Shown in pieces: positions 1 through 8,072 of a stretch of DNA of 45,697 nucleotides. Within the stretch, counting starts at the first letter, position 1, and each line of letters starts with the position of its first letter. Source of the DNA: Pseudomonadota bacterium (GTDB lineage Bacteria > Pseudomonadota > Alphaproteobacteria > Reyranellales > Reyranellaceae); NCBI GenBank assembly GCA_018240685.1, contig JAFEFG010000031.1:1-45697 (forward strand), in the 5' to 3' direction. The notes under the pieces were generated by a model, which made no database searches, was not told the DNA's origin, and worked only from the letters and a program-made list of their open reading frames with translations. The position numbers were made by a program, and so were the translations under genes.

Positions 1-60
1 GATGTGGCAAGAACGCGCGCCTTCACCTGGGATTCACCGGAGACATGCCCAAATCGCGGC

Positions 61-74
61 TTGATCCGCATCAA
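61..74. promoter_or_regulatory. FNR/FixK-type binding site
   Basis: The sequence reads TTGAT-CCGC-ATCAA, a perfect match to the FNR/ANR/FixK consensus TTGAT-N4-ATCAA. Its centre is about 106 nt before the chosen ATG of the alcohol dehydrogenase, which would fit a class II activator site with a leader of roughly 65 nt. No convincing -10 box is visible. The inference is low-oxygen induction of the downstream gene; no FNR/FixK gene lies in the window. Confidence 0.6.
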
Positions 75-173
75 GGTGCAGCCCGGTTGCCGTTGCGAAC
101 GTTTCCCTTGGGAAGACCGCTTCGCCGCGCCTCTTCCTGCCGCGTTCGTCACCGCTTGCCCGAGGAGAGTTCC

Positions 174-1199
174 ATGTCCGGTACCATGAAAGCCGCCGTC
201 GTCCACAAACTCGGAACGCCGCTGGTCATCGAAGAGGTGCCGATCCCCAGCCCTGGCCCGGAGCAGATCCTGGTCAAGATCGCCGCCACCGGCGTCTGCC
301 ACACCGACCTCCACGCCGTGAAAGGCGACTGGCCGGTCAAGCCGTCGGTGCCGTTCATCCCCGGCCACGAGGGCGTGGGCATCGTCGCCAAGGCCGGCCG
401 CGCCGTCACCCGCGTGAAGGAAGGCGACCGGGTCGGCGTTCCCTGGCTGCACACCGCTTGCGGCTTCTGCCCCCACTGCCGCACCGGTTGGGAAACGCTC
501 TGCGGCACGCAGAAGAACACCGGCTATTCCGTCAACGGCACGTTCGCCGGCTATGCGCTGGCGGATCCCGACTATGTCGGCCGGCTGCCGGCCAAGCTCG
601 ACTGGGGGCCGGCGGCGCCGGTCCTGTGCGCCGGCGTCACCGTCTACAAAGGCCTGAAGGAGACCGAGGTGAAGCCCGGCGAGTGGGTGGCCATCTCCGG
701 CATCGGCGGGCTCGGACACATGGCCGTCCAGTACGCCAAGGCGATGGGCATGCATGTCGCGGCCATCGACGTCCATCCGGACAAGCTCGCGCTGGCTGCC
801 AGCCTCGGCGCCAACATCGTCCTCAATGCGCGCGAAGCCGATCCGGCGCAGGCGCTGCAGAAGCAGATCGGCGGCGTGCACGGCGTGCTGGTGACGGCGG
901 TCTCGCCCAAGGCCTTCGAGCAGGCCTATGGCGCGCTGCGCCCGCATGGCACCATGGCGCTGGTCGGCCTGCCGCCCGGCAGCTTCGCCATGCCGATCTT
1001 CGATACGGTGCTGAAGCGCATCACCGTGCGCGGTTCCATCGTCGGCACGCGCCAGGACCTCGAGGAAGCCCTCGAGTTCGCGGGCGAGGGGGCCGTCGCC
1101 GCCCACTTCTCCTGGGACAAGCTCGAGAACATAAACGCCATCTTCGAGCGCATGGAAAAGGGCGGCATCGACGGCCGGATCGTCCTCGCGATGGACTGA
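174..1199 (+). CDS. Zinc-dependent alcohol dehydrogenase, AdhP-like
   Basis: A 341-residue cytosolic medium-chain dehydrogenase, expected to interconvert primary alcohols and aldehydes with NAD(H). Visible residues are the catalytic zinc ligands Cys42, His65-Glu66 and Cys152, the structural zinc set Cys96, Cys99, Cys102 and Cys110 (CGFCPHC then C), and the nucleotide-binding GIGGLG at 176-181. Length matches the AdhP class (about 340). The frame is open further upstream to an ATG at 45, but ATG 174 is preceded by GAGGAG at 162-167 and begins directly at the conserved MKAAVV strand, so I chose it. It stands alone behind an FNR/FixK-like box at 61-74, suggesting a micro-oxic or fermentative role. 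The family is certain; the substrate is not. Confidence 0.9.
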   Translation: MSGTMKAAVVHKLGTPLVIEEVPIPSPGPEQILVKIAATGVCHTDLHAVKGDWPVKPSVPFIPGHEGVGIVAKAGRAVTRVKEGDRVGVPWLHTACGFCPHCRTGWETLCGTQKNTGYSVNGTFAGYALADPDYVGRLPAKLDWGPAAPVLCAGVTVYKGLKETEVKPGEWVAISGIGGLGHMAVQYAKAMGMHVAAIDVHPDKLALAASLGANIVLNAREADPAQALQKQIGGVHGVLVTAVSPKAFEQAYGALRPHGTMALVGLPPGSFAMPIFDTVLKRITVRGSIVGTRQDLEEALEFAGEGAVAAHFSWDKLENINAIFERMEKGGIDGRIVLAMD

Positions 1200-1228
1200 A
1201 GCGCGACGACCTTTGCGGCGGCGCGCTG

Positions 1229-1636
1229 CTACCCCGCCAGGGAAGAAGCGGCGCCTGCCCGCGCGTCCGCCCGCTCCCCCAGGAACACCAGCCGCGCGAA
1301 CAGGAGCATGGCGACCAGGACGACGAACGAGCCGCCCGCCGCCAAGGGCACGCCCGAGGGGGTGCCGGTATGGACGAGGCTGACGCCGACCGCCTGCACG
1401 ACGGTGCCGGCGATCCATATCCAGATCTGGGTGAGCGCGCCCTTGTCGCGCTCCAGCGACGGCCGCAGGCGATAGTAGATCCCGAACAGAAACAGCGACA
1501 CCCATCCCAGCAGATTGAGATGGGCATGCGCGGGGGCCGCGGAATGATCCTCGGAGATCGCCATGACGAGCCCCCAGATCATCCCCGCGATGACAAAGAC
1601 CACTGCCGACAGAAAGCAGAGCGACGACGCCTTCAT
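1229..1636 (-). CDS. Small four-helix integral membrane protein with HAHLNLLGW motif
   Basis: A 135-residue hydrophobic protein with about four membrane segments (roughly residues 5-27, 38-58, 68-92 and 98-118). The most striking feature is AHAHLNLLGW at 36-45, with two histidines at the start of helix 2. Such helix-edge histidines recall heme ligands of heme-copper oxidase subunit I, but the protein is far too short for a full subunit and has no CuB site. GGGGAGGAAATAACA precedes the ATG, a strong ribosome binding site. It lies convergent to the alcohol dehydrogenase and divergent from the FAD monooxygenase. A conserved unknown; heme binding is only a suggestion. Confidence 0.75.
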   Translation of the reverse strand: MKASSLCFLSAVVFVIAGMIWGLVMAISEDHSAAPAHAHLNLLGWVSLFLFGIYYRLRPSLERDKGALTQIWIWIAGTVVQAVGVSLVHTGTPSGVPLAAGGSFVVLVAMLLFARLVFLGERADARAGAASSLAG

Positions 1637-1727
1637 TGTTATTTCCTCCCCATTCGATCCGGTACGATTCTAATGTGCGCGCCAGACAAGCCAAAGCGGG
1701 ACGCCGAGCGACCTTGGGGAGAAACCG

Positions 1728-3197
1728 ATGGCAGGACAGACCGAGGTGTTGATCGTGGGGGCCGGACCGGTCGGCCTCACCCTGGCCAACGAGCTCGCGC
1801 GCTATGGCGTGGCATTCCGCATCGTCGACCAGGCCGCCCAGCGGACCGACAAGTCGAAGGCGCTGGTGCTGTGGAGCCGCACGCTCGAGCTGTTCGATCG
1901 TGCCGGCTATGTCGACACGTTCCTGGCCGCAGGCATGAAAGGACACGGCGCCCAGATCACCACCGGCGATGAGACCATCGCGCAGATCAGCCTCGACGCG
2001 ATCGACAGCCCCTATCCCTATGCGCTGATGATCCCCCAGAGCGAGACGGAGCGCATCCTCGAGGAGCGTCTCGCCAAGCACGGCGTGACGGTCGAACGCA
2101 GCGTCACGCTGGAGCGCTTCTCCGAGCGGGAAGGCGGGTTCGACGCCGTGCTGCGCAAGGCATCGGGCGAGACCGAGACGGTGCCGGCCCGCTGGCTCGC
2201 CGGCTGCGACGGCGCGCATTCGACGGTGCGGCATGGCCTTGGCCTCGCCTTCGAGGGCACGACCGAGCCCAGCGACTGGTACCTGGCGGACGGCCACATC
2301 TCCGGTCTCGAGCCGCAGGATCTGCTGCATATCTTCTGGCACAAGGACGGCATCCTCGCCTTCTTCCCCATCGTCGGCGGGCGCTGGCGCGTCGTCGCCG
2401 ATGTCGGACCGGCGCAAGGCGAAGGGCGGCGCCCCGATCCCACCCTCGAGGACGTGCAGGCGCTCATGACTGCCCGCGGCTCGAAGGCCGTGATCACCGA
2501 TCCCTACTGGCTCGCCTCCTTCCGCATCAACGAGCGCAAGGTGGCCCACTACGGCCGCGGCCGCGCCTTCCTGGCCGGCGATGCGGCGCACGTCCACAGC
2601 CCGGCCGGCGGCCAGGGCATGAACACCGGCATGCAGGATGCGTTCAACCTCGCCTGGAAGCTGGCACTGGTGATCCGCGGCATCTGCAAGCCGGCGCTGC
2701 TCGACAGCTACTCGATCGAACGCAGCGCCGTCGGCGACATGGTGCTGCGCAACGCCAGCCGCATGACCGAGGCGGCGGTGATGCGCAATCCGATCGCACA
2801 GGGGCTGCGCAACGCCGTCGCACGATTCGCGCTCGGCTTTCCGCAACTGCAGCACCATGCCGCCAACACGCTGGCCGAAGTCGACATCGCCTATCCCGAC
2901 AGCCCGCTGACGGCGGGCAAGTCCCATGGCGGCAAGGGCCGGAAGGCAGGCGACCGCTGGCGTGGATCGCTGCCCGCCGACGACAGCACGCCGCGCTTCA
3001 TTGCCATCGGGCCGGCAGAGGCCGTTTCAGGCCTGCAGGCCAGGTTCCCGCAGCTGATCCAGGCCGTACCGGCAAAAGAGGCCGTCGATGCGGGTGCGCT
3101 AAGCCTCGTGCGGCCGGACGGCTATGTCGGCTTTGCCGGCGCGGCTTCGGACGGCGAAGCCGCGGCGGCCTATCTGCAGGCGCTCGCCGCGCAATAG
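1728..3197 (+). CDS. FAD-dependent aromatic monooxygenase (PheA/TfdB family)
   Basis: A 489-residue class A flavoprotein hydroxylase. GAGPVG at 11-16 is the FAD-binding Rossmann motif, a DG motif (CDGAHSTVR) lies near residue 160, and AGDAAHVHSPAGGQGMN around 283-299 contains the GD motif (284-285) that contacts the FAD ribityl chain. A thioredoxin-like C-terminal tail follows, as in phenol-2-monooxygenase relatives. These enzymes use NAD(P)H and O2 to hydroxylate an aromatic ring. No ring-cleavage gene is adjacent, so the substrate is unknown. Its stop lies 7 bp from the end of the convergent 2OG-oxygenase-like gene, leaving no room for a separate terminator. Confidence 0.88.
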   Translation: MAGQTEVLIVGAGPVGLTLANELARYGVAFRIVDQAAQRTDKSKALVLWSRTLELFDRAGYVDTFLAAGMKGHGAQITTGDETIAQISLDAIDSPYPYALMIPQSETERILEERLAKHGVTVERSVTLERFSEREGGFDAVLRKASGETETVPARWLAGCDGAHSTVRHGLGLAFEGTTEPSDWYLADGHISGLEPQDLLHIFWHKDGILAFFPIVGGRWRVVADVGPAQGEGRRPDPTLEDVQALMTARGSKAVITDPYWLASFRINERKVAHYGRGRAFLAGDAAHVHSPAGGQGMNTGMQDAFNLAWKLALVIRGICKPALLDSYSIERSAVGDMVLRNASRMTEAAVMRNPIAQGLRNAVARFALGFPQLQHHAANTLAEVDIAYPDSPLTAGKSHGGKGRKAGDRWRGSLPADDSTPRFIAIGPAEAVSGLQARFPQLIQAVPAKEAVDAGALSLVRPDGYVGFAGAASDGEAAAAYLQALAAQ

Positions 3198-3204
3198 CCG
3201 CGGC

Positions 3205-3873
3205 TCACGCCGCGAGATTGAGGGCGATCGAGACGCGCTCGGCCGTACCGCGATAGGGCCTGACCTGATGCAGAACCCAGGACGGGAACATCACCAGGCG
3301 GCCGACCTTGGGACGGAAGCGCTCGGTGGTGCCAGCGGTCATCGTGCCCGCGATGCGCAGGTGCGGCGCGTTCATCACCGGCAGCGGGCCGCGCGGATCG
3401 ATGAATTCGAGCTCGCCGCCCAGCGTGGGATCGGCATCGATGCCGCCGTCGTCGACATAGTAGACGCCCGACCAGAAAGCCCCGGGATGGGAATGGAGGT
3501 CGTTGGCATCGCCGCTGCGGTTGACGTTCGCCCACATGTTGGCGATCCAGGTCACGGCGAAGTAACCAGGATAGGGTCCCTGTCCGGCCACCCCCTTGGT
3601 GTCCGTCGTCAGGCGGTTGGCGACGTTGCGTGCGTAGGCCAGAAGCTGGATTGCCGCCGGCCCACCCCACCGATCCATGTCCCATGACGACTGCCAGCCG
3701 CCCCTGTTGGTCTTCTCCGCCGTGGGCTGCGAGCGCTCGCGTTCCTCGATTGCCTTGCGCAGCTCCGCGTTCAGCCTGGAGGCATCGGGCACCTCGAAGA
3801 GAACGATCGGCGTCGGAAACAGCGGAACGATCTGCGGCTGCTGCATGGGTGCGTTCATTATTGGTAAGTTCAT
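3205..3873 (-). CDS. Putative 2-oxoglutarate/Fe(II)-dependent oxygenase
   Basis: A 222-residue protein resembling the small 2OG-Fe(II) oxygenase group with an HxHP motif. DLHSHPGAFWSGVYYVD begins at residue 126 (His127, His129), GGELEFIDPR follows at 152-161, and SWVLHQVRPYRG at 198-209 carries the distal His202, with Arg213 placed to bind 2-oxoglutarate. That order is typical of the double-stranded beta-helix core. ATG 3873 has no ribosome binding site; a second in-frame ATG lies at 3858. A TAAAAT -10-like box at 3880-3885 would put transcription start at or next to ATG 3873, so the message may be leaderless. The substrate is unknown. Confidence 0.75.
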   Translation of the reverse strand: MNLPIMNAPMQQPQIVPLFPTPIVLFEVPDASRLNAELRKAIEERERSQPTAEKTNRGGWQSSWDMDRWGGPAAIQLLAYARNVANRLTTDTKGVAGQGPYPGYFAVTWIANMWANVNRSGDANDLHSHPGAFWSGVYYVDDGGIDADPTLGGELEFIDPRGPLPVMNAPHLRIAGTMTAGTTERFRPKVGRLVMFPSWVLHQVRPYRGTAERVSIALNLAA

Positions 3874-3879
3874 CGGGGC

Positions 3880-3885
3880 ATTTTA
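3880..3885 (-). promoter_or_regulatory. Candidate -10 box of a leaderless promoter
   Basis: The minus strand reads TAAAAT, five of six matches to TATAAT, a few bases before ATG 3873. No good -35 box is seen at 16-18 nt spacing. If real, transcription starts at about the ATG itself. Confidence 0.35.
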
Positions 3886-3927
3886 CATCCGAAGCACGGC
3901 GCCAACGCTGCGGACGAAGTTCAGACC

Positions 3928-3947
3928 AGCCATGTTCAGGCATGGCT
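3928..3947. promoter_or_regulatory. Inverted repeat AGCCATG-N6-CATGGCT
   Basis: Perfect 7-bp arms (3928-3934 and 3941-3947) separated by 6 nt, about 55 nt upstream of the 2OG-oxygenase-like start. The geometry fits either a dimeric repressor site or a hairpin. A second 7-6-7 repeat of different sequence lies at 4023-4042. Confidence 0.4.
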
Positions 3948-4022
3948 ACTCTTCACGCAGCCGTGAGAGACGTTTCCGGCGCGGATATGGTGTGCAGTGA
4001 GGTCAGCGCCAATTCACGGCGT

Positions 4023-4042
4023 GTATCACTTGTCCGTGATAC
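4023..4042. promoter_or_regulatory. Inverted repeat GTATCAC-N6-GTGATAC
   Basis: Perfect 7-bp arms (4023-4029 and 4036-4042) around TTGTCC, 150 nt upstream of the 2OG-oxygenase-like start. The A/T-containing arms stand out from the GC-rich surroundings and look like a binding site for a dimeric regulator. No cognate regulator gene is in the window. Confidence 0.4.
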
Positions 4043-4101
4043 GGGCCGCCGAAGCCGCAAGTGCGGCCGGTCTGCACAACCGATGCTAGCTATGGAACGG
4101 C

Positions 4102-4138
4102 GTACCAGGCCAGGCCACCTTTCGGCCTGACCCGGTAC
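4102..4138 (-). terminator. Strong hairpin just past the hyuB stop
   Basis: A 15-bp stem with two mismatches (arms 4102-4116 and 4124-4138, starting GTACC and ending GGTAC) and the 7-nt loop ACCTTTC. It begins 26 nt beyond the hyuB stop codon, where the seven-gene minus-strand operon should end. There is no U-tract, so it may act as a 3' stabiliser or Rho-assisted end rather than a classic intrinsic terminator. Confidence 0.55.
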
Positions 4139-4164
4139 AGGTGATCGGCGTGACGCCCGACCGG

Positions 4165-5913
4165 CTATTCCGCCGCCGTCTTCATGCGCAGCTTCGCGGT
4201 CTCCACCTCGTCGACCTTGAAGTCTGCCGTCAGCACGACGCCGTAGAACTCGCGCGCCTTCTCGAGCGACACGAGCCCCTTCTCGACATCCTCGGCCACC
4301 TTCTCGGCGGGGCGCTTCATCGGATCGCCATAGCCGCCGCCGCCCGGCATGGAAACGCGCAACCGCTCACCCACCGGGATCGACGAGTGCGCCTTGGGCG
4401 GAAGGACCTTGCCCGACACCAGCTCGACCCGACCGGTCGTGCCGTCCCGCCCGCCATGCCGTCCGCGCGGCGGGAAGACGACGCGGTCGAAGGAGGTCGA
4501 GATCGCGAACGGCTTGTTCTCCGCCGTCTCGATCTCCATCACCTGGCCCAGTCCGCCGCGATACTCGCCCGCACCGCCCGAATCGGTGCGGTATTCCTTG
4601 CTCCAGATCAGCACTGGCGCGTTGGTCTCGGTGATCTCGACCGGCACATTGCGCACGCCGCTTGGGAAGGCGGTCGCCGACAGGCCGTCGAGCTTGGGCC
4701 GCGCGCCCGTGCCGCCGGAATGGAAGCCGGTGACGTTGAAGGAAGTCGCGTCCTTCAGCGTCTCGGCATCGGCGTCGACGCGGCCCATGCCGCCCATCAG
4801 CCGGACGTTCCAGAGGCACGACGTGCCCTCCGCCGGCACGCCGTCCGGCAACGCCTGCGTCAGGCAGCCGAACACCACATCGGGCAGCATCTGGCCGATG
4901 ATGCTCCGGCCCGCGACCGGCGCGGGATGCTTGGCGTTCAGGATGCAGCCTTCGGGTGCAGTGACGCGGATCGTCGCGAGCGAGGCGGCGTTGTTCGGCA
5001 CGTGCGGCGCCACGATGCACTTCACGCCGAACGAGGTATAGGCCTCGGTGTAGCAGAGCGGCACGTTGATGCCGAACGGCACCACACCCGCGGACCCCGC
5101 GAAGTCGACGTCGATGCCCTCCGGCCCGATCGTGAGCTTGGCCTTGAGCTCCATCGACTTGCCGTTGATGCCGTCCACCATCATCGAATTGTAGTAGGTG
5201 CCGTGCGGCAGCTTGTTGATGGCGGCGAGGCTGGCTTCGCGCGAATGGTCGAGGACGTGCTTGGCGAGATCGTCGAGATGCTCCAGCCCGAACTCATCCA
5301 TCATCGCGACCAGCCGCTTGCCGCCCACCTCGTTGCTGGCGATCTCGGAGTAGATGTCGCCGATCACCTGCACGGGCTCGCGCACATTGGCCTTGATGAT
5401 GTCGATCAGCCACTCGTTGACCTCGCCGCGATCGACGATCTTGGTGATCGGCAGGTAGATGCCCTCCTCGTAGACCTGCCGCGCCTCGCCGATGATGCCG
5501 CGGCCGCCAATATCGACGACGTGCAGCGTGCAGGCGAACAGGCCGACCGGCTTGCCATGCCGGAAGGTCGGCGTGACGATCACGATGTCGTTGAGATGGC
5601 CTGTGCCCTGCCACGGATCGTTGACGATGAAGGCGTCGCCCTCGTTCATCTTCTCGAGCGGGATCTTGTCGAGCACGTAGCCGGTGCTCATGGCCATCGA
5701 GTTGACGTGGCCCGGCGTGCCGGTGACGGCCTGGGCCAGCATGCGGCCCTTGGTGTCGTAGACGCCGGCCGAGAGATCGCCCGCCTCGCGCGTCGCCGTG
5801 CCGAAGGCGGTGCGCACCAGGGTCTGCGCCTGCTCCTCGACGACGGAGATCAGGCGGTTCCACATCACCTGGTATTCGATGCGGCTCAGCGGATGGTTGG
5901 ACCTGCTGCTCAT
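4165..5913 (-). CDS. hyuB: Hydantoinase B / 5-oxoprolinase B-type subunit
   Basis: A 582-residue protein of the hydantoinase B/oxoprolinase family, the catalytic partner of HyuA in ATP-dependent opening of hydantoins, 5-oxoproline or related cyclic amides. Family segments are clear: DTKGRMLAQAVTGTPGHVNSM (near residues 52-72), AFIVNDPWQGTGHLNDI, and a glycine-rich end with PGGGGYGDP near 530. The length is normal. Its ATG overlaps the hyuA stop as ATGA (5910-5913), so the two subunits are translationally coupled. It is the last gene of the importer-hydantoinase operon. Relatives include N-methylhydantoinase and acetophenone carboxylase, so the exact substrate cannot be read from sequence. Confidence 0.92.
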   Translation of the reverse strand: MSSRSNHPLSRIEYQVMWNRLISVVEEQAQTLVRTAFGTATREAGDLSAGVYDTKGRMLAQAVTGTPGHVNSMAMSTGYVLDKIPLEKMNEGDAFIVNDPWQGTGHLNDIVIVTPTFRHGKPVGLFACTLHVVDIGGRGIIGEARQVYEEGIYLPITKIVDRGEVNEWLIDIIKANVREPVQVIGDIYSEIASNEVGGKRLVAMMDEFGLEHLDDLAKHVLDHSREASLAAINKLPHGTYYNSMMVDGINGKSMELKAKLTIGPEGIDVDFAGSAGVVPFGINVPLCYTEAYTSFGVKCIVAPHVPNNAASLATIRVTAPEGCILNAKHPAPVAGRSIIGQMLPDVVFGCLTQALPDGVPAEGTSCLWNVRLMGGMGRVDADAETLKDATSFNVTGFHSGGTGARPKLDGLSATAFPSGVRNVPVEITETNAPVLIWSKEYRTDSGGAGEYRGGLGQVMEIETAENKPFAISTSFDRVVFPPRGRHGGRDGTTGRVELVSGKVLPPKAHSSIPVGERLRVSMPGGGGYGDPMKRPAEKVAEDVEKGLVSLEKAREFYGVVLTADFKVDEVETAKLRMKTAAE

Positions 5914-8072
5914 TGCGCGGCCTCCTGGAGCGTGGCGGATTTCGGCGCGGCCTTGGCGGTGAGCCGGATCGCGCCCGACGGATCGAGCGCGGCCGTAAAG
6001 CCCGCAGTGACGATGGTGGTGGTCTCGTCCTCGGCGATGACGGCGGGACCGGAGATCGTATCACCCGGCTTGAGTTTCGACCGTCGATGCACCGGCACCG
6101 ACGCGAACTCCCGCAGCATCGGATTGAACAGATTGCGGACCTCTTCGGACCGTGGGCCTGCGGCCCGCTCGGGTTCCTGCGGCGAGCCCGAGGCTCGCGG
6201 TCCTGACGGAACCTGGTCCGCCGCCCGCCCCGGCGCCGGCGCCTCGGCGCGCAGGATCCAGCCCACGACCTCGACATCGAGCGCCGGCACGACGCGGCTG
6301 AACAGGGCACGGTAGCCGGCCTCGAAGCGGCGCTTGAGCTCGGCCACGGAGTCGGCGGTGAAGGGACCGTCGGGCAGCGGCACCAGGATCTCGTGGCCCT
6401 GGCCCGCATAGCGCATGTCGGCGCTGCGCGTGATGGTGATCGGCGCGTCGCCCGAGCCCAGTTTCACGACGTCGGTCGCCTCCTTTTCCATGGCTGCGAA
6501 CATCGCGTTCACGTCCGCGGGATCGAAGGTCGACAACCGCACGAAGCGGCTGCGTACCACCTCGAAGGCGATGGGTGCGCGCAGGAAGCCGACCGCCGAG
6601 CCGACACCGGCGCTGGCGGGGATCAGCACATCGGCGATGCCGAGCTTCTCGGCCAGGCGTGCCGCATGCAGCGGCGCGCCGCCGCCGAAGGCGATCAGGG
6701 TGCGGCCATCGAGCTCCGCGCCGCGTTCCACCGCATGCACACGCGCAGCGTTGGCCATGTTCTCCTCAACCACTTCGGAGATGCCGAACGCGGCGAGCGT
6801 CGTGTCGAGTTCGAGCGGCTGGCCGACGTGGCTGTCGATGGCCGTGCGGCTCAGACCGGCATCGAGCATGATGGAACCGCCGGCAAAGCGGTCGGGATCG
6901 ATGCGGCCCAGCACGACATTGGCGTCGGTGACGGCGGGTTTCGTGCCGCCGAGCTTGTAGCAGGCCGGCCCCGGATCGGAGCCCGCGCTCTCGGGTCCGA
7001 CGGTGATGCGCTTCATGGCATCGACGCCCGCCAGCGAGCCGCCGCCGGCGCCGATCTCGACCATCTCGATCACCGGGATGCGCACCGGCAGGCCGCTGCC
7101 CTTCATGAAGCGATAGCGGCGGTCGACCTCGAAGCTGCGCGAGGCCATCGGCTTGCCGTCGTCGATGATGCAGATCTTGGCCGTGGTGCCGCCCATGTCG
7201 AAGCTGAGGATGCGGTCGATGCCGAAGCGCTCGGCAATCCAGGTCGAGAGGATCACGCCGCCGGCCGGACCCGATTCGACGAGGCGGATAGGGAAGCGGA
7301 TCGCCGTCTCCAGCGTCGTGAGGCCGCCACCCGAGGTCATCAGCAGGACGGGACAGCGGAATCCCGCCTTCTCCATGCGGCTGCGCAGCCGCTCGAGATA
7401 GTCCGCCATCAGCGGCTGCACGTAGGCATTGGCGCAGGTGGTCGAGAAGCGCTCGTACTCGCGCACCTCGGGACAGACCTCGCTCGACAGCGAGATGCGT
7501 ACATTCGGCAGTTTGGCTGCCAGGATCTCGCCGGCGCGCTTCTCATGCGCGGGATTTGCGTAGGAGTGCAGGAAACCGACCGCGATCGCCTCGACACCTT
7601 TTTCCTTCAGCGTGTCGGCCAGCGCCTCGACCGCCTTCTCGTCGAGCGGCAGGCGGACACTGCCCCTGGCGTCCACGCGCTCGGGCACGGTGAAGCGCAA
7701 CGTACGCGGCACCAGCGGCTCGGGCTTCTCGATGAAGATGTCGTACTGCTCGAAGCGGTTCTCCTGCGCCATCTCGATCGAATCGCGGAAGCCCTGGGTC
7801 GTCACCAGCGCCGTCTTCGCCCCCTTGCGCTCGATGATGGCGTTGGTGGCGAGTGTGGTCCCGTGCACGATCAGGCTCACCTGCCCCGGCTCGATCGATC
7901 CGAGCTTCAGGGCCCGCAGCATGCCTTCCAGCACGCCGTCCTCGGGCGCCGCCTTGGTGGTCAGCACCTTGGCAGAGAAACGCGCCTCCCCCGTCTCCAG
8001 CACCACGTCGGTGAAGGTGCCGCCGATATCGACAGCAAGACGGATCGACTCAGGCATAGTGACAGGCGGCAT
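5910..8072 (-). CDS. hyuA: Hydantoinase A / 5-oxoprolinase A-type subunit
   Basis: A 720-residue ATP-binding subunit of the hydantoinase/oxoprolinase family. VDIGGTFTD at 14-22 is the first phosphate-binding loop of the actin-like ATPase fold; VHGTTLATNAIIER follows near 69-82 and a second loop, FDMGGTTAK, near 295. ATG 8072 has GAAGG at a good distance and overlaps the upstream ATPase gene by 23 nt; ATG 8057 is the alternative. The odd feature is near residues 625-645, where GPRASGSPQEPERAAGPR, rich in Pro, Gly and Ala and out of character for the family, is encoded by an imperfect palindrome (6147-6203). It looks like an in-frame palindromic insertion in a surface loop. Confidence 0.92.
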   Translation of the reverse strand: MPPVTMPESIRLAVDIGGTFTDVVLETGEARFSAKVLTTKAAPEDGVLEGMLRALKLGSIEPGQVSLIVHGTTLATNAIIERKGAKTALVTTQGFRDSIEMAQENRFEQYDIFIEKPEPLVPRTLRFTVPERVDARGSVRLPLDEKAVEALADTLKEKGVEAIAVGFLHSYANPAHEKRAGEILAAKLPNVRISLSSEVCPEVREYERFSTTCANAYVQPLMADYLERLRSRMEKAGFRCPVLLMTSGGGLTTLETAIRFPIRLVESGPAGGVILSTWIAERFGIDRILSFDMGGTTAKICIIDDGKPMASRSFEVDRRYRFMKGSGLPVRIPVIEMVEIGAGGGSLAGVDAMKRITVGPESAGSDPGPACYKLGGTKPAVTDANVVLGRIDPDRFAGGSIMLDAGLSRTAIDSHVGQPLELDTTLAAFGISEVVEENMANAARVHAVERGAELDGRTLIAFGGGAPLHAARLAEKLGIADVLIPASAGVGSAVGFLRAPIAFEVVRSRFVRLSTFDPADVNAMFAAMEKEATDVVKLGSGDAPITITRSADMRYAGQGHEILVPLPDGPFTADSVAELKRRFEAGYRALFSRVVPALDVEVVGWILRAEAPAPGRAADQVPSGPRASGSPQEPERAAGPRSEEVRNLFNPMLREFASVPVHRRSKLKPGDTISGPAVIAEDETTTIVTAGFTAALDPSGAIRLTAKAAPKSATLQEAAQ
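6147..6203. repeat. Palindromic element inside hyuA
   Basis: Arms 6147-6168 and 6182-6203 match at 17 of 22 positions as an inverted repeat, beginning GGACCG and ending CGGTCC, with a 13-nt loop. The element keeps the hyuA frame and encodes about 19 residues of low-complexity sequence. This resembles the coding palindromic elements known from Rickettsia (RPE) in arrangement; membership of any named family is not shown. No second copy is evident in the window. Confidence 0.5.
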
